This document shows positions 1 to 9,130 of a stretch of 64,000 nt of DNA, one piece after another. Source of the stretch: Pseudomonas japonica (GTDB lineage Bacteria; Pseudomonadota; Gammaproteobacteria; Pseudomonadales; Pseudomonadaceae); NCBI RefSeq assembly GCF_900188455.1, contig NZ_FZOL01000020.1, positions 62,001 through 126,000 of the forward strand, read 5' to 3'. Positions within the stretch are counted from its first letter, which is position 1. Every line of letters begins with the position of its first letter. The position numbers were made by a program, and so were the translations under genes. A model generated the notes under the pieces. The model made no database searches. It saw only the letters and a list, made by a program, of their open reading frames with translations, and had not been told where the DNA came from.

Positions 1-1115
1 TCGCCCTCGGTGATCATGCCGATGTCACGGCTCTGCACCAGCAGGCCGCCGGTGACGCGCTTGTAGTCCCAGGCCGCGGCACGTTCGGCCGACCATTCGC
101 CGCAGGCCAGCAGGCGCACGTTGGCCTTGGCCGCGACTACGGCGCGGGCTTCCTCGCTGACGCTCGGGGCGATGATGACTTCGACGAACTGGCGCTCGAC
201 GATGGCGCGGGCGGTTTCGCCGTCCAGCTCGCGGTTGAAGGCGATGATGCCGCCGAACGCCGACTCGGTGTCGGTGGCGTAGGCCAGCTCGTAGGCCTGG
301 CGAATGCCGCCTTCAGGGCTGACCGCGACGCCGCACGGGTTGGCGTGCTTGACGATGACGCAGGCCGGCTTGACGAAGCTCTTCACGCATTCCAGCGCGG
401 CGTCGGTATCGGCCACGTTGTTGTACGACAGTTCCTTGCCCTGCAGCTGCACCGCGGTGGCGATACCGGTTTCCGACGGCTTGGCCTCGACATAGAACGC
501 CGCGCTCTGGTGCGGGTTCTCGCCGTAGCGCATTTCCTGGGCCTTGATGAACTGGCTGTTGAAGGTGCGCGGGAATTCGCTGCGGCCTTCGGTGCTCAGG
601 GTCTCGGCGGCCTGGTTGCCGGCCTTGAGGTTTTCCAGGACGCTGGCGTAGTCGCTGGCGTTGACCACGATGGCCACGTCCTTGTGGTTCTTGGCCGCGG
701 AACGGACCATGGTCGGGCCGCCGATGTCGATGTTCTCGATGGCGGTCGGCAGGTCGCAACCCGGCTTGGAGATGGTGGCTTCGAATGGGTACAGGTTGAC
801 GGCGACCAGGTCGATCGGCTTGATCCCGTGCTCCTGCATGATGGCGTCGTCGGTGCCGCGACGGCCGAGGATGCCACCGTGGATTTTCGGATGCAGGGTC
901 TTGACCCGGCCGTCCATCATTTCCGCGAAGCCGGTGTAGTCGGCGACTTCGACCGCGGCGACGCCGTTGTCCTGGAGCAGCTTGAAGGTGCCGCCGGTAG
1001 ACAGGATCTCGACGCCAAGGCCTTGCAGCTCACGGGCGAATTCGAGGATCCCGGTCTTGTCGGAAACGCTGATCAGGGCACGGCGGATCGGCAGGCGGGT
1101 AGTCTGGTCGGTCAT
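1..1115 (-). CDS. purH: Bifunctional AICAR formyltransferase/IMP cyclohydrolase PurH (partial, 3' end outside)
   Basis: PurH catalyses the last two steps of de novo purine synthesis, formylation of AICAR and ring closure to IMP, in the cytoplasm. The visible 371 residues start MTDQTTRLPIRRALISVSDK, the N-terminal MGS-like cyclohydrolase fold. They continue into the AICAR formyltransferase domain, where CVIVKHANPCG holds the catalytic Lys-His pair. The family is about 535 residues long, so roughly 165 C-terminal residues lie beyond the left edge. The ATG at 1115 is followed directly by the conserved N-terminus, so the start is firm. It lies downstream of dusB-fis on the same strand, but a terminator separates them, so purH probably has its own promoter in the short gap. 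Confidence 0.97.
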   Translation of the reverse strand, partial: MTDQTTRLPIRRALISVSDKTGILEFARELQGLGVEILSTGGTFKLLQDNGVAAVEVADYTGFAEMMDGRVKTLHPKIHGGILGRRGTDDAIMQEHGIKPIDLVAVNLYPFEATISKPGCDLPTAIENIDIGGPTMVRSAAKNHKDVAIVVNASDYASVLENLKAGNQAAETLSTEGRSEFPRTFNSQFIKAQEMRYGENPHQSAAFYVEAKPSETGIATAVQLQGKELSYNNVADTDAALECVKSFVKPACVIVKHANPCGVAVSPEGGIRQAYELAYATDTESAFGGIIAFNRELDGETARAIVERQFVEVIIAPSVSEEARAVVAAKANVRLLACGEWSAERAAAWDYKRVTGGLLVQSRDIGMITEG

Positions 1116-1144
1116 TTCAGATTCCATAACGCGGTGGAGTCAGC

Positions 1145-1177
1145 AAAAAAGGCGACCTCACGGTGGAGTCGCCTTTT
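1145..1177 (-). terminator. Rho-independent terminator after fis
   Basis: Read on the minus strand, AAAGGCGAC and GTCGCCTTTTTT form a stem with a short loop and a T run, 18 bases after the fis stop. It should end the dusB-fis transcript before purH. Confidence 0.85.
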
Positions 1178-1194
1178 CTGGTTGGGATTCATGC

Positions 1195-1515
1195 TTACAG
1201 CAGGTCGTACTGCTTGAGTTTCTTGCGCAGGGTGCCTCGGTTCAGCCCCAGCAGCTCGCTGGCCTTGGTCTGGTTGCCCTTGACGTAGTTCATCACGCTT
1301 TCGAGCAAGGGGGCCTCGACTTCCGAGAGCACCAGGTTGTACACGTCCGTGACAGCAGCGCCTTCGAGGTGGGCGAAATAGTTGTGCAGCGCCTTCTCCA
1401 CGCTTCCGCGAAGGGTCTGGCCCTCTTCGCTGGGGGTATTGAGGTGCTGTTTCAGGTTGACGTTGTCGCTCACGGGCGTTGTTCCACTCACTAAAGTCTC
1501 GGTCATCGTCGTCAT
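1195..1515 (-). CDS. fis: DNA-binding protein Fis
   Basis: Fis is a small nucleoid-associated, DNA-bending protein that shapes global transcription and site-specific recombination. The 106-residue product has the family C-terminal helix-turn-helix, with the hallmark stretch KGNQTKASELLGLNRGTLRK ending in KQYDLL. The N-terminal half is the dimerisation and beta-hairpin arm. The ATG at 1515 overlaps the dusB stop by 4 bases (ATGA), so the two genes are translationally coupled. A second in-frame ATG three codons later is possible. The dusB-fis pairing is conserved across gammaproteobacteria. Confidence 0.97.
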   Translation of the reverse strand: MTTMTETLVSGTTPVSDNVNLKQHLNTPSEEGQTLRGSVEKALHNYFAHLEGAAVTDVYNLVLSEVEAPLLESVMNYVKGNQTKASELLGLNRGTLRKKLKQYDLL

Positions 1516-2525
1516 GCGGCCACCCCTTGTCCGTCCTCTGTCTCAAGGCTCTGTTGCCGTTCGCTGAAGAACAGGCGAACGTCGGCGCATTGCGCGTGTG
1601 TGTCTTCCAGACGATTGAACCGGGCGCGAAACTCCCTTGCCCCCGGTAACGTCGCCAGATACCAGCCAACGTGCTTGCGGGCGATGCGTACGCCCATTAC
1701 ATCGCCATAGAAGGCGTGCAGCGCTGCCAGGTGTTCCAGCAGAATCCGTTCCACCTCGCCCAGCGCCAGCGCCGGCAGCGTCTCGCCGGTGCGCAGGTAA
1801 TGCTCGATCTCGCGAAAGATCCAGGGGCGCCCCTGGGCGGCACGTCCGATCAACAGGCCATCGACGCCGGTGCTGTCGAGCACCTGGCGGGCCTTTTGCG
1901 GCGAGGTGATGTCGCCATTGGCGAATACCGGGATCGACACCGCCTGCTTGATCGCAGCGATGGTGTCGTATTCGGCTTCGCCGGTGTACAGGTCGGCGCG
2001 GGTACGGCCATGCACGGCCAGCGCCTGGATCCCGGCCTGCTCGGCGATCTTCGCCACGGTCAGGCCGTTCTTGTTGTCGCGGTCCCAGCCAGTGCGGATC
2101 TTCAGGGTCACCGGCACCTCCACTGCGGCGACCACCGCGTGGAGGATTTCACTGACCAGCACTTCATCTTTCAATAAAGCAGAGCCTGCAGCCTTGTTGC
2201 AGACTTTTTTTGCCGGACAGCCCATGTTGATATCGATGATCTGCGCACCCAGCTCGACGTTGGCGCGGGCCGCCGCGGCGAGCATCTGCGCGTCGCCACC
2301 GGCGATCTGCACCGAGCGCGGCTCGGGGTCGCCTTCGTGGATCATGCGCAGCCGCGATTTGCGGCTGTTCCACAGGCTCATGTCGCTGCTGACCATTTCC
2401 GACACCACAAGACCCGCGCCCATCCGTCGGCAAAGCTGGCGAAAAGGCTGGTCCGTGACCCCGGCCATCGGGGCAAGGATCAGGTTGTTCTGCAGTTCGT
2501 ATGGGCCGATGCGTACCGCCGACAT
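1512..2525 (-). CDS. dusB: tRNA-dihydrouridine synthase DusB
   Basis: This FMN- and NADPH-dependent enzyme reduces specific uridines in the tRNA D-loop. The 337-residue TIM barrel has the family signatures APMAGVTDQPFR near the N-terminus, DINMGCPAKKVC with the catalytic cysteine near residue 100, the HGRTR motif, and a C-terminal helical tRNA-binding domain. It is the first gene of the dusB-fis operon and overlaps fis by 4 bases. The length is normal for the family. Confidence 0.96.
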   Translation of the reverse strand: MSAVRIGPYELQNNLILAPMAGVTDQPFRQLCRRMGAGLVVSEMVSSDMSLWNSRKSRLRMIHEGDPEPRSVQIAGGDAQMLAAAARANVELGAQIIDINMGCPAKKVCNKAAGSALLKDEVLVSEILHAVVAAVEVPVTLKIRTGWDRDNKNGLTVAKIAEQAGIQALAVHGRTRADLYTGEAEYDTIAAIKQAVSIPVFANGDITSPQKARQVLDSTGVDGLLIGRAAQGRPWIFREIEHYLRTGETLPALALGEVERILLEHLAALHAFYGDVMGVRIARKHVGWYLATLPGAREFRARFNRLEDTHAQCADVRLFFSERQQSLETEDGQGVAA

Positions 2526-2664
2526 AGGAGTTCCCTGTTGTGGGGCCGGATCATGAGAGTTCGAAAAAGGGTGGGCATGATACCCGCTCTCGATGACCGG
2601 ATAAAGATGAATCTGGATAAAATCTGAACAGTTGCGCCTATGGGAGGGGCCGCAATCGACGTGT

Positions 2665-2692
2665 GCCCGACGCCGGAAAGCCGGCGTCGGGC
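2665..2692. terminator. Perfect 12-bp stem-loop downstream of the DUF3426 gene
   Basis: GCCCGACGCCGG and CCGGCGTCGGGC flank a 4-base loop, 9 bases after the stop at 2701. No T run follows on either strand, so it is a terminator-like or 3'-stabilising hairpin rather than a classical terminator. Confidence 0.55.
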
Positions 2693-2700
2693 AGCGGTGA

Positions 2701-4017
2701 TCACTCGGGCGAGCGGAAGCTGAGGCTGTAGTTCACGGCCTTGGGCCCCGGATCGAGAATGTCCAGGGCGATGTGGATCGGGGTCTGGCTGGGCATCTCG
2801 GCCTTGCCGGCCAACTCGCCGCTGAGGTACTCGGCGGGCTTGAAGCGACGGCTGGCGATCAACTGGCCGTTGAGGTCGGCGAAACGCAGCTCCAGCAGCG
2901 GAAAAGGCTGCGAGAATGGCGCCCGGTTGTAGATGATCGCGTCCACCACCAGCGCCCCCTTGAAGTCGGGATGGCTGCGCACCACCAGGTTGCTGCTCTT
3001 GATCCTGGCGATATCGACCTTGGACGGCACTTCGCAGCCGAGGGTCGGGCAGAGCTCCTGGAACCACGGGCGGTACTGGTCCTGGCGGGCCAGTTCGTCG
3101 TAGTGGTACCAGATGTACTGGCCCGCCAGGGCGGCGGCGGCCAGCAGGATCAGCAGCAGCCAGAGCAGACGCTTGCCGAGGTTGCTGCGCGGCTTCTGCC
3201 AGTCCAGTTGCAGCGGGTCGTCGACCAGGTCGATCAGGGGTTCCTTGCGCGGCGACCGGGACGGTTCGGCGAGCGCCCCGAGCGCGGGGTCGCGACGCTC
3301 GTCGGCGGCGATGTCGTCCTGGTCATCGTCGTCGCGGGCCGACAGGCGGGGCGCGCCGTCGGTCGGATCATCGTCATCGGCGGCGAGGGGCGCCGAGCGC
3401 GTCGGCGGGACGTCGTCCTCCGCTGCCGTCAGGTCCAGGGACAGTGATGGCTCGGTGCGTTCGTCCGTCAGCGGTTCGTCGATCAGCGGCGTCGCGGTTT
3501 CCACCTCTTGCAGCGGCGGTTCGTCGAGCGTTGGTTCGTGGACCTCGGGTTCGCTGCCGGCAGCGCCGAACAGGCCATCTTCGAGCAGTTCGTCGGCGCG
3601 CGGGTCGTCGCGCTGGGCGCTGAGGCTGTCGTCGCGCCGCGGGGGCGCGTGAAAGTCCACGCTGGGCTGGATTTCACGCTGTTCGAGACGGGCCAGCTCA
3701 CGGTCGAGGTCGAGCTGGTCGAGGTCCAGGTCGGCCAGTTCGACGTCGTTCCAGTGCTTCGTTGCCGCTGCCGGCGGCTCCGGCGCCACCTCCGGCACGG
3801 GCGGCGGGGCGGCGGGCGGCGCGATGGGCGCGGGCGCGGGATCAGCGGCGGGCGCCGGTTGCAGCGCGGCATTCTGCTCCAGCAACTGGCGGGCGGCGTT
3901 GAACACTTGCAGGCAATTGCCGCAGCGGACGACACCACGAGCCACGCTCAACTGATTGTGGCTGACGCGAAAGCTGGTCTGGCAATGCGGGCACTGGGTG
4001 ACGAAACTGTCGGTCAT
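2701..4017 (-). CDS. Zinc-ribbon and DUF3426 single-pass membrane protein
   Basis: A 438-residue protein of unknown role with a recognisable architecture. Residues 1-40 form a zinc ribbon (CPHCQTSF, then VRCGNCLQVF), followed by about 230 residues of Pro/Ala and Asp/Glu-rich low-complexity sequence. One transmembrane helix lies near residues 283-305 (LLWLLLILLAAAALAGQYIW), and a C-terminal DUF3426 domain is predicted to face the periplasm. It is conserved at this position between prmA and dusB in Pseudomonas. The same architecture occurs in proteins annotated as MJ0042-type zinc finger proteins. No enzymatic motif is seen. Confidence 0.85.
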   Translation of the reverse strand: MTDSFVTQCPHCQTSFRVSHNQLSVARGVVRCGNCLQVFNAARQLLEQNAALQPAPAADPAPAPIAPPAAPPPVPEVAPEPPAAATKHWNDVELADLDLDQLDLDRELARLEQREIQPSVDFHAPPRRDDSLSAQRDDPRADELLEDGLFGAAGSEPEVHEPTLDEPPLQEVETATPLIDEPLTDERTEPSLSLDLTAAEDDVPPTRSAPLAADDDDPTDGAPRLSARDDDDQDDIAADERRDPALGALAEPSRSPRKEPLIDLVDDPLQLDWQKPRSNLGKRLLWLLLILLAAAALAGQYIWYHYDELARQDQYRPWFQELCPTLGCEVPSKVDIARIKSSNLVVRSHPDFKGALVVDAIIYNRAPFSQPFPLLELRFADLNGQLIASRRFKPAEYLSGELAGKAEMPSQTPIHIALDILDPGPKAVNYSLSFRSPE

Positions 4018-4054
4018 GCGGCGGTCCGGAGGGGTGAGCTGAAAACTAGTCTAG

Positions 4055-4933
4055 TTAACGACGATGACCGCTGATGCGCACCCAGCCATCGCGGACGACG
4101 ATCGGGTCGAGGTCGAAGTCCGCCGCGTAGGCCGCGGCCACTTCCTCGCCCTGTTCGGCGAGGATGCCGGACAGCGCCAGCAGGCCGCCCGGACGCACCA
4201 GGCCGCTGAGCTGCGGCGCCAGCGACACCAGCGGGCCGGCGAGGATATTGGCGACCAGCACGTCGGCCTGCATGGCCGGCATCTGCTCGGGCAGGTAGAG
4301 GTCGAAGTCCGCTTCGGCGATGCCGTTGCGTCCGGCATTGTCACGCGAGGCCTCCAGGGCCTGCACGTCGATATCGGTACCGGTGGCGCGGCGCGCGCCC
4401 AGCAGCAGCGCGGCGATGGCGAGGATGCCCGAGCCGCAGCCGAAGTCGAGCACGTTGGCCCCGCTCAGGTCCTGACCGTCCAGCCATTCCAGGCACAGCG
4501 CGGTGGTCGGGTGGGTGCCGGTGCCGAAGGCCAGGCCCGGGTCCAGCAGCAGGTTGACCGCGTCGGGTTCCGGCGCCGCATGCCAGCTCGGCACGATCCA
4601 CAGGCGCCGGCCGAAACGCATCGGCTGGAAGTTGTCCATCCAGCTGCGCTCCCAGTCCTGGTCGGCGATGACCTCGGCGTGGTGCTCCGGCAGTTCGGCG
4701 CCGGTCAGCAATTGCAGGTGGGCGAACACCGCCTCGGGCTCGGCATCGGCCTCGAACAGCGCCAGCAGGTGAGTGTTGGACCACAGTGGCGTGGTGTTCA
4801 GGTCCGGTTCGAAGATCGGCTGGTCTTCGGCGTCCATGAAGGTCACGGAAACCGCGCCCACTTCCAGCAGGGCGTCTTCATAGGTTTCGGCCTGTTCCGG
4901 AGTGATGGCCAGACGAACTTGTAACCAGGGCAT
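4055..4933 (-). CDS. prmA: Ribosomal protein L11 methyltransferase PrmA
   Basis: PrmA uses S-adenosylmethionine to trimethylate ribosomal protein L11. The start at 4933 (MPWLQVRLAITPEQ) gives 292 residues, the usual family length; a longer reading from 5005 adds 24 unsupported residues. The N-terminal substrate-binding domain is followed by a linker and the Rossmann methyltransferase domain. That domain has motif I (VLDFGCGSGILAIAA), preceded by GTGTHPTT, a conserved PrmA stretch. Upstream of it is the divergent toxin-like gene. Confidence 0.96.
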   Translation of the reverse strand: MPWLQVRLAITPEQAETYEDALLEVGAVSVTFMDAEDQPIFEPDLNTTPLWSNTHLLALFEADAEPEAVFAHLQLLTGAELPEHHAEVIADQDWERSWMDNFQPMRFGRRLWIVPSWHAAPEPDAVNLLLDPGLAFGTGTHPTTALCLEWLDGQDLSGANVLDFGCGSGILAIAALLLGARRATGTDIDVQALEASRDNAGRNGIAEADFDLYLPEQMPAMQADVLVANILAGPLVSLAPQLSGLVRPGGLLALSGILAEQGEEVAAAYAADFDLDPIVVRDGWVRISGHRR

Positions 4934-5104
4934 GGAGGTACCTTCACCAAGGAGATTCAGCGCAGTGCTGCGAAAGCCCGCCAGTGTACGCCAGCCGGGC
5001 GGCAAAGTGGATAACGAACGCCTGGCGTCCCGGCGCTAACTATCTATCACCCGTGCCCGGCCTGCCTCGCTCACCCTCGACGGCCTCATTCAACAAGGAG
5101 TCAG

Positions 5105-8100
5105 ATGATGAGCATCGATCTAATCGACGGGCCAGGGCGCTTGTCGCTGCTGGAGCTGACGCGCTGGGAGCTGTGGATACGCCGGTTCTTCGACGGGCAA
5201 CCGTTCTTCGAACCGTTCGCCCGTGAACGCCTGATGGTGCATCTGCGTACCTACTACCCCCATGAAGACGTGGCGCCCTCGTTTCCCGAGTCGCTGCTGC
5301 AGGCGTTGCTGCAACGGCTGGTCGACGGCCAGTTGCCGTCGTTCGAGGAGCAGCGGCAGGGTTCCGCGGAGCGCTTGGCGGACGAGTTGCCCGCGACGGC
5401 TGACCCGGAGCAGGCCGAAGAGCGCCGGCAGACCCTCGTGCAGATCATCGAGGGCGTGGTTTCGGGCCTGGTCAGCGACTACTGCCAGTCCTTGCAGCGG
5501 CAGTGGCAGCGGCGTCCGGCCGGGCTCGACGGCGAGAGTATCGTCGGCGCGAGATTCCGCGAGCGCCTGGAGGCGCACTGTGCCGCGCTGACCGCGCTGT
5601 TCTCCCTGGAAACCCTGAAACGGTTCGATGGCCAGACGCTGCGCCAGTACATCCTGGCCATGGAAGCGCGCTGGCGTGAATCGTTCGACGGCGGCGGCGG
5701 GCTGCCCGACAAGGAGCGCCAGCAGATCGACGGGCTGATTCGTACCGCCCTGGGCGACTGGTTCGCCGGATTGAACCGCGACGACCTGGACACCCTGCGG
5801 GATTTCCAGCAGCACGCCGCGCTCCTGCGCGAGCAGGCCCGCCTGCTGCTGGAGGACGTGGAGTCGCTGCATGCCCACGCCAGGGTGGAAATCATCGCCT
5901 GGACCCGTGCCCTGCTCGGCGTGGAACTCGAACCGGACGAGCTGCGCGTGGAGACGCGGCTGAACCACCCGGATTACCCGGCGACGCGCACCACCCGGCT
6001 CGCCGAACTGGTGGCGGAGGGGCCGTTCGACGCGGATACGGGCAAGTCACGCAGCTTGTCGCGAGTACATGGCGCGCTCAACCGCAGGCTGCCCGAGGAC
6101 TTCCTCGACAGCCTCCTGGCGGCAGTCGATCCGCGCTCCACCTACCACCAGCGACTCGCGGAACGCTATGGCCGCCCCGATGTGCTCGCCGCCCTGTACG
6201 ACCTGAACGACCTGTGTCTGCAGCAGAGCGCCTACATCGCCCGCTGCAAGGGGCACCTGAGCAGCGAGGGACATGACCTGGTCATGCGGGTCCGGGCCGG
6301 CAATGGCGTCGGTCGGGACGAGGCCGGCGAAAAAGTGACCGGCATTTCCCAGTTCCCCGACGCGCCACTGGCGCAGCTGCTGCTGTTCCATGCCCAGGAC
6401 GACAGCGGACGGGTCTCGGGCCTGGTGCTCTACGCCCCCGGCAAGCCCGACGGCCAGGAGTGGATCGAGTTGCCGTCGCTGCGCGCGCTGGCCGCGGAAC
6501 TGGGGGGCTGGCTGCGCGACGAAGCGGGGACGCGCTACCTGCTCGACCGCCTCAACGTCAGCGGGCAGGGCAAGGCCGAGACCTTCTACGCCGGCGTGCG
6601 CGAGCGGCCCGACACCTGGGACCTGAGCCGTGACCACCGTGGCCAGCACTACGGTTACGCCGAGTGCAGCCGCCACCTGATCGAGCTGGGGCGGGACAAT
6701 CACCTCGACCAGGTGGCGTGGTACGAGGCGCCGCGCTGGCTGCAGGAACTGCCAGCGAGCAAGCGCCGGTTGATTGCCGGGCTCAACGAAGACCTGCGCC
6801 TGCTCAACGAGGCGATGCAGCAGCGGGTGGGCGAGCAGGAAAGCTTCCTGGCGTTCTCCCGGCGGACCACTCAGGCCGGCCTTGCCCGCTATCTCAAGGA
6901 CTGTGGCGTGGTCGGCGATGTCGACCCGCAGACCATCCTCTTCGATTTCGTCCCGGGACTGGACTCGTCGGTAAAGATCACCCGCACCCTGCTCGACCTG
7001 GCCATGTACGGCCATGACGACAACTGGGGCCTGGATAACCCGCGGATGCCGGTGCGTTCGTCCGTCGGGCAGGACCTGAGCAGGGTGCGGGCCTCCGACC
7101 TGGCGACCTGGCTGCGCAGTGCCTACCTCGGCGAGCACTACGCGCAATCGCTGCGCAAGGCATTCCTCGATGCCAGTCATCCACAGTACGCCGGGCGTCG
7201 CGCCCTGCACTTGCGCCTGGCCCGAACGACCCTGCGGCGTGATGTGCATGCCACCCATGGCAAGGGGATGCTCCAGGCCGATGAGCGCGACTGGTTGCTG
7301 GGCGAGATCGACAGGCTGGACGAGGTCCGCGGGGAGCAGGGCGACTCGGCGGACAATATCGCCGGCAACGGCGTGTTCCGCTTCACCCTCAACGGGCGCC
7401 AGAGTGTCGGCCTGTACGTGTTCCGGCGTATCGTCGGCGATGTCGCGCAGGACTGGCTGTACACCCCGCAGGCCCCCGACGGGCTGACCCTGCGCAAGTA
7501 CCAGGGCTTCGTTGGTAGCGAACGGGGGGCGATGCACGACTGGTATCTGCAGCACCTGCGTTTCGTCGATCGTCCGGCGGTGTCGCAATGGCTGGTGCAG
7601 TTGGCGAGGGGCGAGCGCACCCGCGACGCCCTGCGCGAGGGCAGCCGGGTCAGCGACTTCACCGCCGAGTACGACGAGCACCTGAACAGCCATATCAGCG
7701 ACATCGAGGCGGTGACCCGCAGCCGCCACGAGGTGATCGTCGAGCAGGTGACCAAGGGCCTGTTGTATGCCGCCTTCCCCTTGAGCCTGGCGTTTCCGCC
7801 GCTGGGTTTCGCCCTCGATGCGGTGTTCCTGGCCATCGGCAGCGCCAAGGCGATCGCCAGCCACATCGCCGATGATGACTCTGCCGCGCTGGGGCACTGG
7901 CTCGGTGTGGCCGCCGGACTCTGGGGCATCGCCCTGCCGGGGGCATGGGGCGCACTGATGCATGCCTCGCGCGCCGGGGTGCGCAAGGTCAGCGAGATCA
8001 GTCGCTGGAACCAGGTCACCGATCAGGCCCGGCCGGGCGTGCGTCAGGGCGAGCGTGCGGTGATCAGCGTGATGGACGAGCAGCGTGCGCTGAAAACCGT

Positions 8101-9061
8101 TCCGGACAACCTGCGCAGCATGGAAAAGGGCGGTATCTGGCGCGGCGTGTTCCAGGGCGGGGGCGACAGCGGGCAGGTGGCGTTCTACGTCCGCGATCGC
8201 GGTCGCTACTTCCAGGTGGTCCATGATCGCGACTACCAGACGCTGCGCCTGGTCGATCCGCAACATCCCCAGGCACAGTACCGGGTACCGATACGCCTGG
8301 GGCCGGGAAACCGTTGGCAGTTCAACCCGCAGGTCGGCTTGCGCGGGGGCGCGCCGACCGTCTACCTCGGCCAGGTGCGCGAGGTCTTCGAGGCTTTCCC
8401 GGCGCGGGTCAATCCCTTGCCGGAGCGCGGCGTGCTGCAGGGCGAGGGGCTGATTGCCGGCTTCAATCCGGCCCTCTCCGACAACTACCTGTACTCGCTG
8501 AACATCGAAAGCTGTGTGGTGGCCTGCCTGTACAACCCGGCCACGCAGCGGGGGGCGATGATCCATATCGATCACAATATTCGCGGGCTGATCGAGGATG
8601 CGCTGGACTCGGCGCTGAGCGGTATCCGCCAGGGCGGCGGGGAGGAGCGGATCGCCGCGACGCTGGTGGGTGGCGACTGGCTGTCGAGCGGCGCGGACAT
8701 CGGCGGACCGGTTCGCTCGGCGCTGGCCCGCCGGGGGATCACGGCGGATTGGGATCACTGGTCGTATTCGTCGTGCTTCGGCAACATCTACGGGGTTCGC
8801 CTCGACCTCGCCGATGGCGCGGCCAGCGTCTTCACCAGCACGCGGTCCAGCGTGCAGCGGGTGATCGACCCGATCCTGCTGGATGCCACCCGCGGTGGCC
8901 AAAGCGACCTGGCCCGGCGTGCCATGCGCTTCCTCCAGCGTTTTCGCGAGGATCCGCTGGTGCAGACCGGCACGGGCGCCATCGCGACGCTCGGCGGCAA
9001 GCCGGCAAGTGCCTCGCAGATCGAGGCGCAGGCATTGCTGCTGACCAACCTGGGCAGTTGA
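5105..9061 (+). CDS. Dermonecrotic-toxin-like protein with C-terminal CheD/CNF-type glutamine deamidase domain
   Basis: A 1318-residue protein with no signal peptide. The long, mostly helical N-terminal two thirds resemble the Pseudomonas dermonecrotic toxin domain (DUF6543) proteins. Residues about 880-955 hold a hydrophobic helical stretch (AAFPLSLAFPPLGFALDAVF and a second segment) that could insert into membranes. The C-terminal part matches CheD deamidases in four places: Ser1131, Cys1137 (ESCVVACLYNP) and His1154 (GAMIHID); ATLVGGDWL; DIGGPVRSAL; and FGNIYGVRLDLADGAASV. The Cys-His spacing of 17 equals CheD Cys27-His44, and Ser1131 sits where CheD has Thr21. An AAGGAG at 5095-5100 is 4 bases from the first ATG and 7 from a second ATG at 5108, which may be the true start. 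It stands alone, with no adjacent immunity-like or secretion gene, and a bidirectional terminator follows. The deamidase role is inferred; substrate and secretion route are unknown. Confidence 0.75.
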   Translation: MMSIDLIDGPGRLSLLELTRWELWIRRFFDGQPFFEPFARERLMVHLRTYYPHEDVAPSFPESLLQALLQRLVDGQLPSFEEQRQGSAERLADELPATADPEQAEERRQTLVQIIEGVVSGLVSDYCQSLQRQWQRRPAGLDGESIVGARFRERLEAHCAALTALFSLETLKRFDGQTLRQYILAMEARWRESFDGGGGLPDKERQQIDGLIRTALGDWFAGLNRDDLDTLRDFQQHAALLREQARLLLEDVESLHAHARVEIIAWTRALLGVELEPDELRVETRLNHPDYPATRTTRLAELVAEGPFDADTGKSRSLSRVHGALNRRLPEDFLDSLLAAVDPRSTYHQRLAERYGRPDVLAALYDLNDLCLQQSAYIARCKGHLSSEGHDLVMRVRAGNGVGRDEAGEKVTGISQFPDAPLAQLLLFHAQDDSGRVSGLVLYAPGKPDGQEWIELPSLRALAAELGGWLRDEAGTRYLLDRLNVSGQGKAETFYAGVRERPDTWDLSRDHRGQHYGYAECSRHLIELGRDNHLDQVAWYEAPRWLQELPASKRRLIAGLNEDLRLLNEAMQQRVGEQESFLAFSRRTTQAGLARYLKDCGVVGDVDPQTILFDFVPGLDSSVKITRTLLDLAMYGHDDNWGLDNPRMPVRSSVGQDLSRVRASDLATWLRSAYLGEHYAQSLRKAFLDASHPQYAGRRALHLRLARTTLRRDVHATHGKGMLQADERDWLLGEIDRLDEVRGEQGDSADNIAGNGVFRFTLNGRQSVGLYVFRRIVGDVAQDWLYTPQAPDGLTLRKYQGFVGSERGAMHDWYLQHLRFVDRPAVSQWLVQLARGERTRDALREGSRVSDFTAEYDEHLNSHISDIEAVTRSRHEVIVEQVTKGLLYAAFPLSLAFPPLGFALDAVFLAIGSAKAIASHIADDDSAALGHWLGVAAGLWGIALPGAWGALMHASRAGVRKVSEISRWNQVTDQARPGVRQGERAVISVMDEQRALKTVPDNLRSMEKGGIWRGVFQGGGDSGQVAFYVRDRGRYFQVVHDRDYQTLRLVDPQHPQAQYRVPIRLGPGNRWQFNPQVGLRGGAPTVYLGQVREVFEAFPARVNPLPERGVLQGEGLIAGFNPALSDNYLYSLNIESCVVACLYNPATQRGAMIHIDHNIRGLIEDALDSALSGIRQGGGEERIAATLVGGDWLSSGADIGGPVRSALARRGITADWDHWSYSSCFGNIYGVRLDLADGAASVFTSTRSSVQRVIDPILLDATRGGQSDLARRAMRFLQRFREDPLVQTGTGAIATLGGKPASASQIEAQALLLTNLGS

Positions 9062-9068
9062 GCCCAAC

Positions 9069-9100
9069 GAAAAAGCCCCGAACCTGGGTTCGGGGCTTTT
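9069..9100. terminator. Bidirectional rho-independent terminator
   Basis: AAAAAGCCCCGAACC and GGTTCGGGGCTTTT form a near-perfect GC-rich stem with A/T tracts on both sides. It lies between the convergent toxin gene and accC and can stop transcription from either side. Confidence 0.92.
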
Positions 9101-9130
9101 CACATTCAACGCGAGGTGCAACCGGCGGGA

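Noticed and set aside
6047..9121. Very long minus-strand open frame (1024 codons) opposite the toxin gene
   Set aside because: It is a high-GC antisense shadow: His/Arg/Gln/Ala-rich translation, no family motif, and the plus-strand gene has clear domains.
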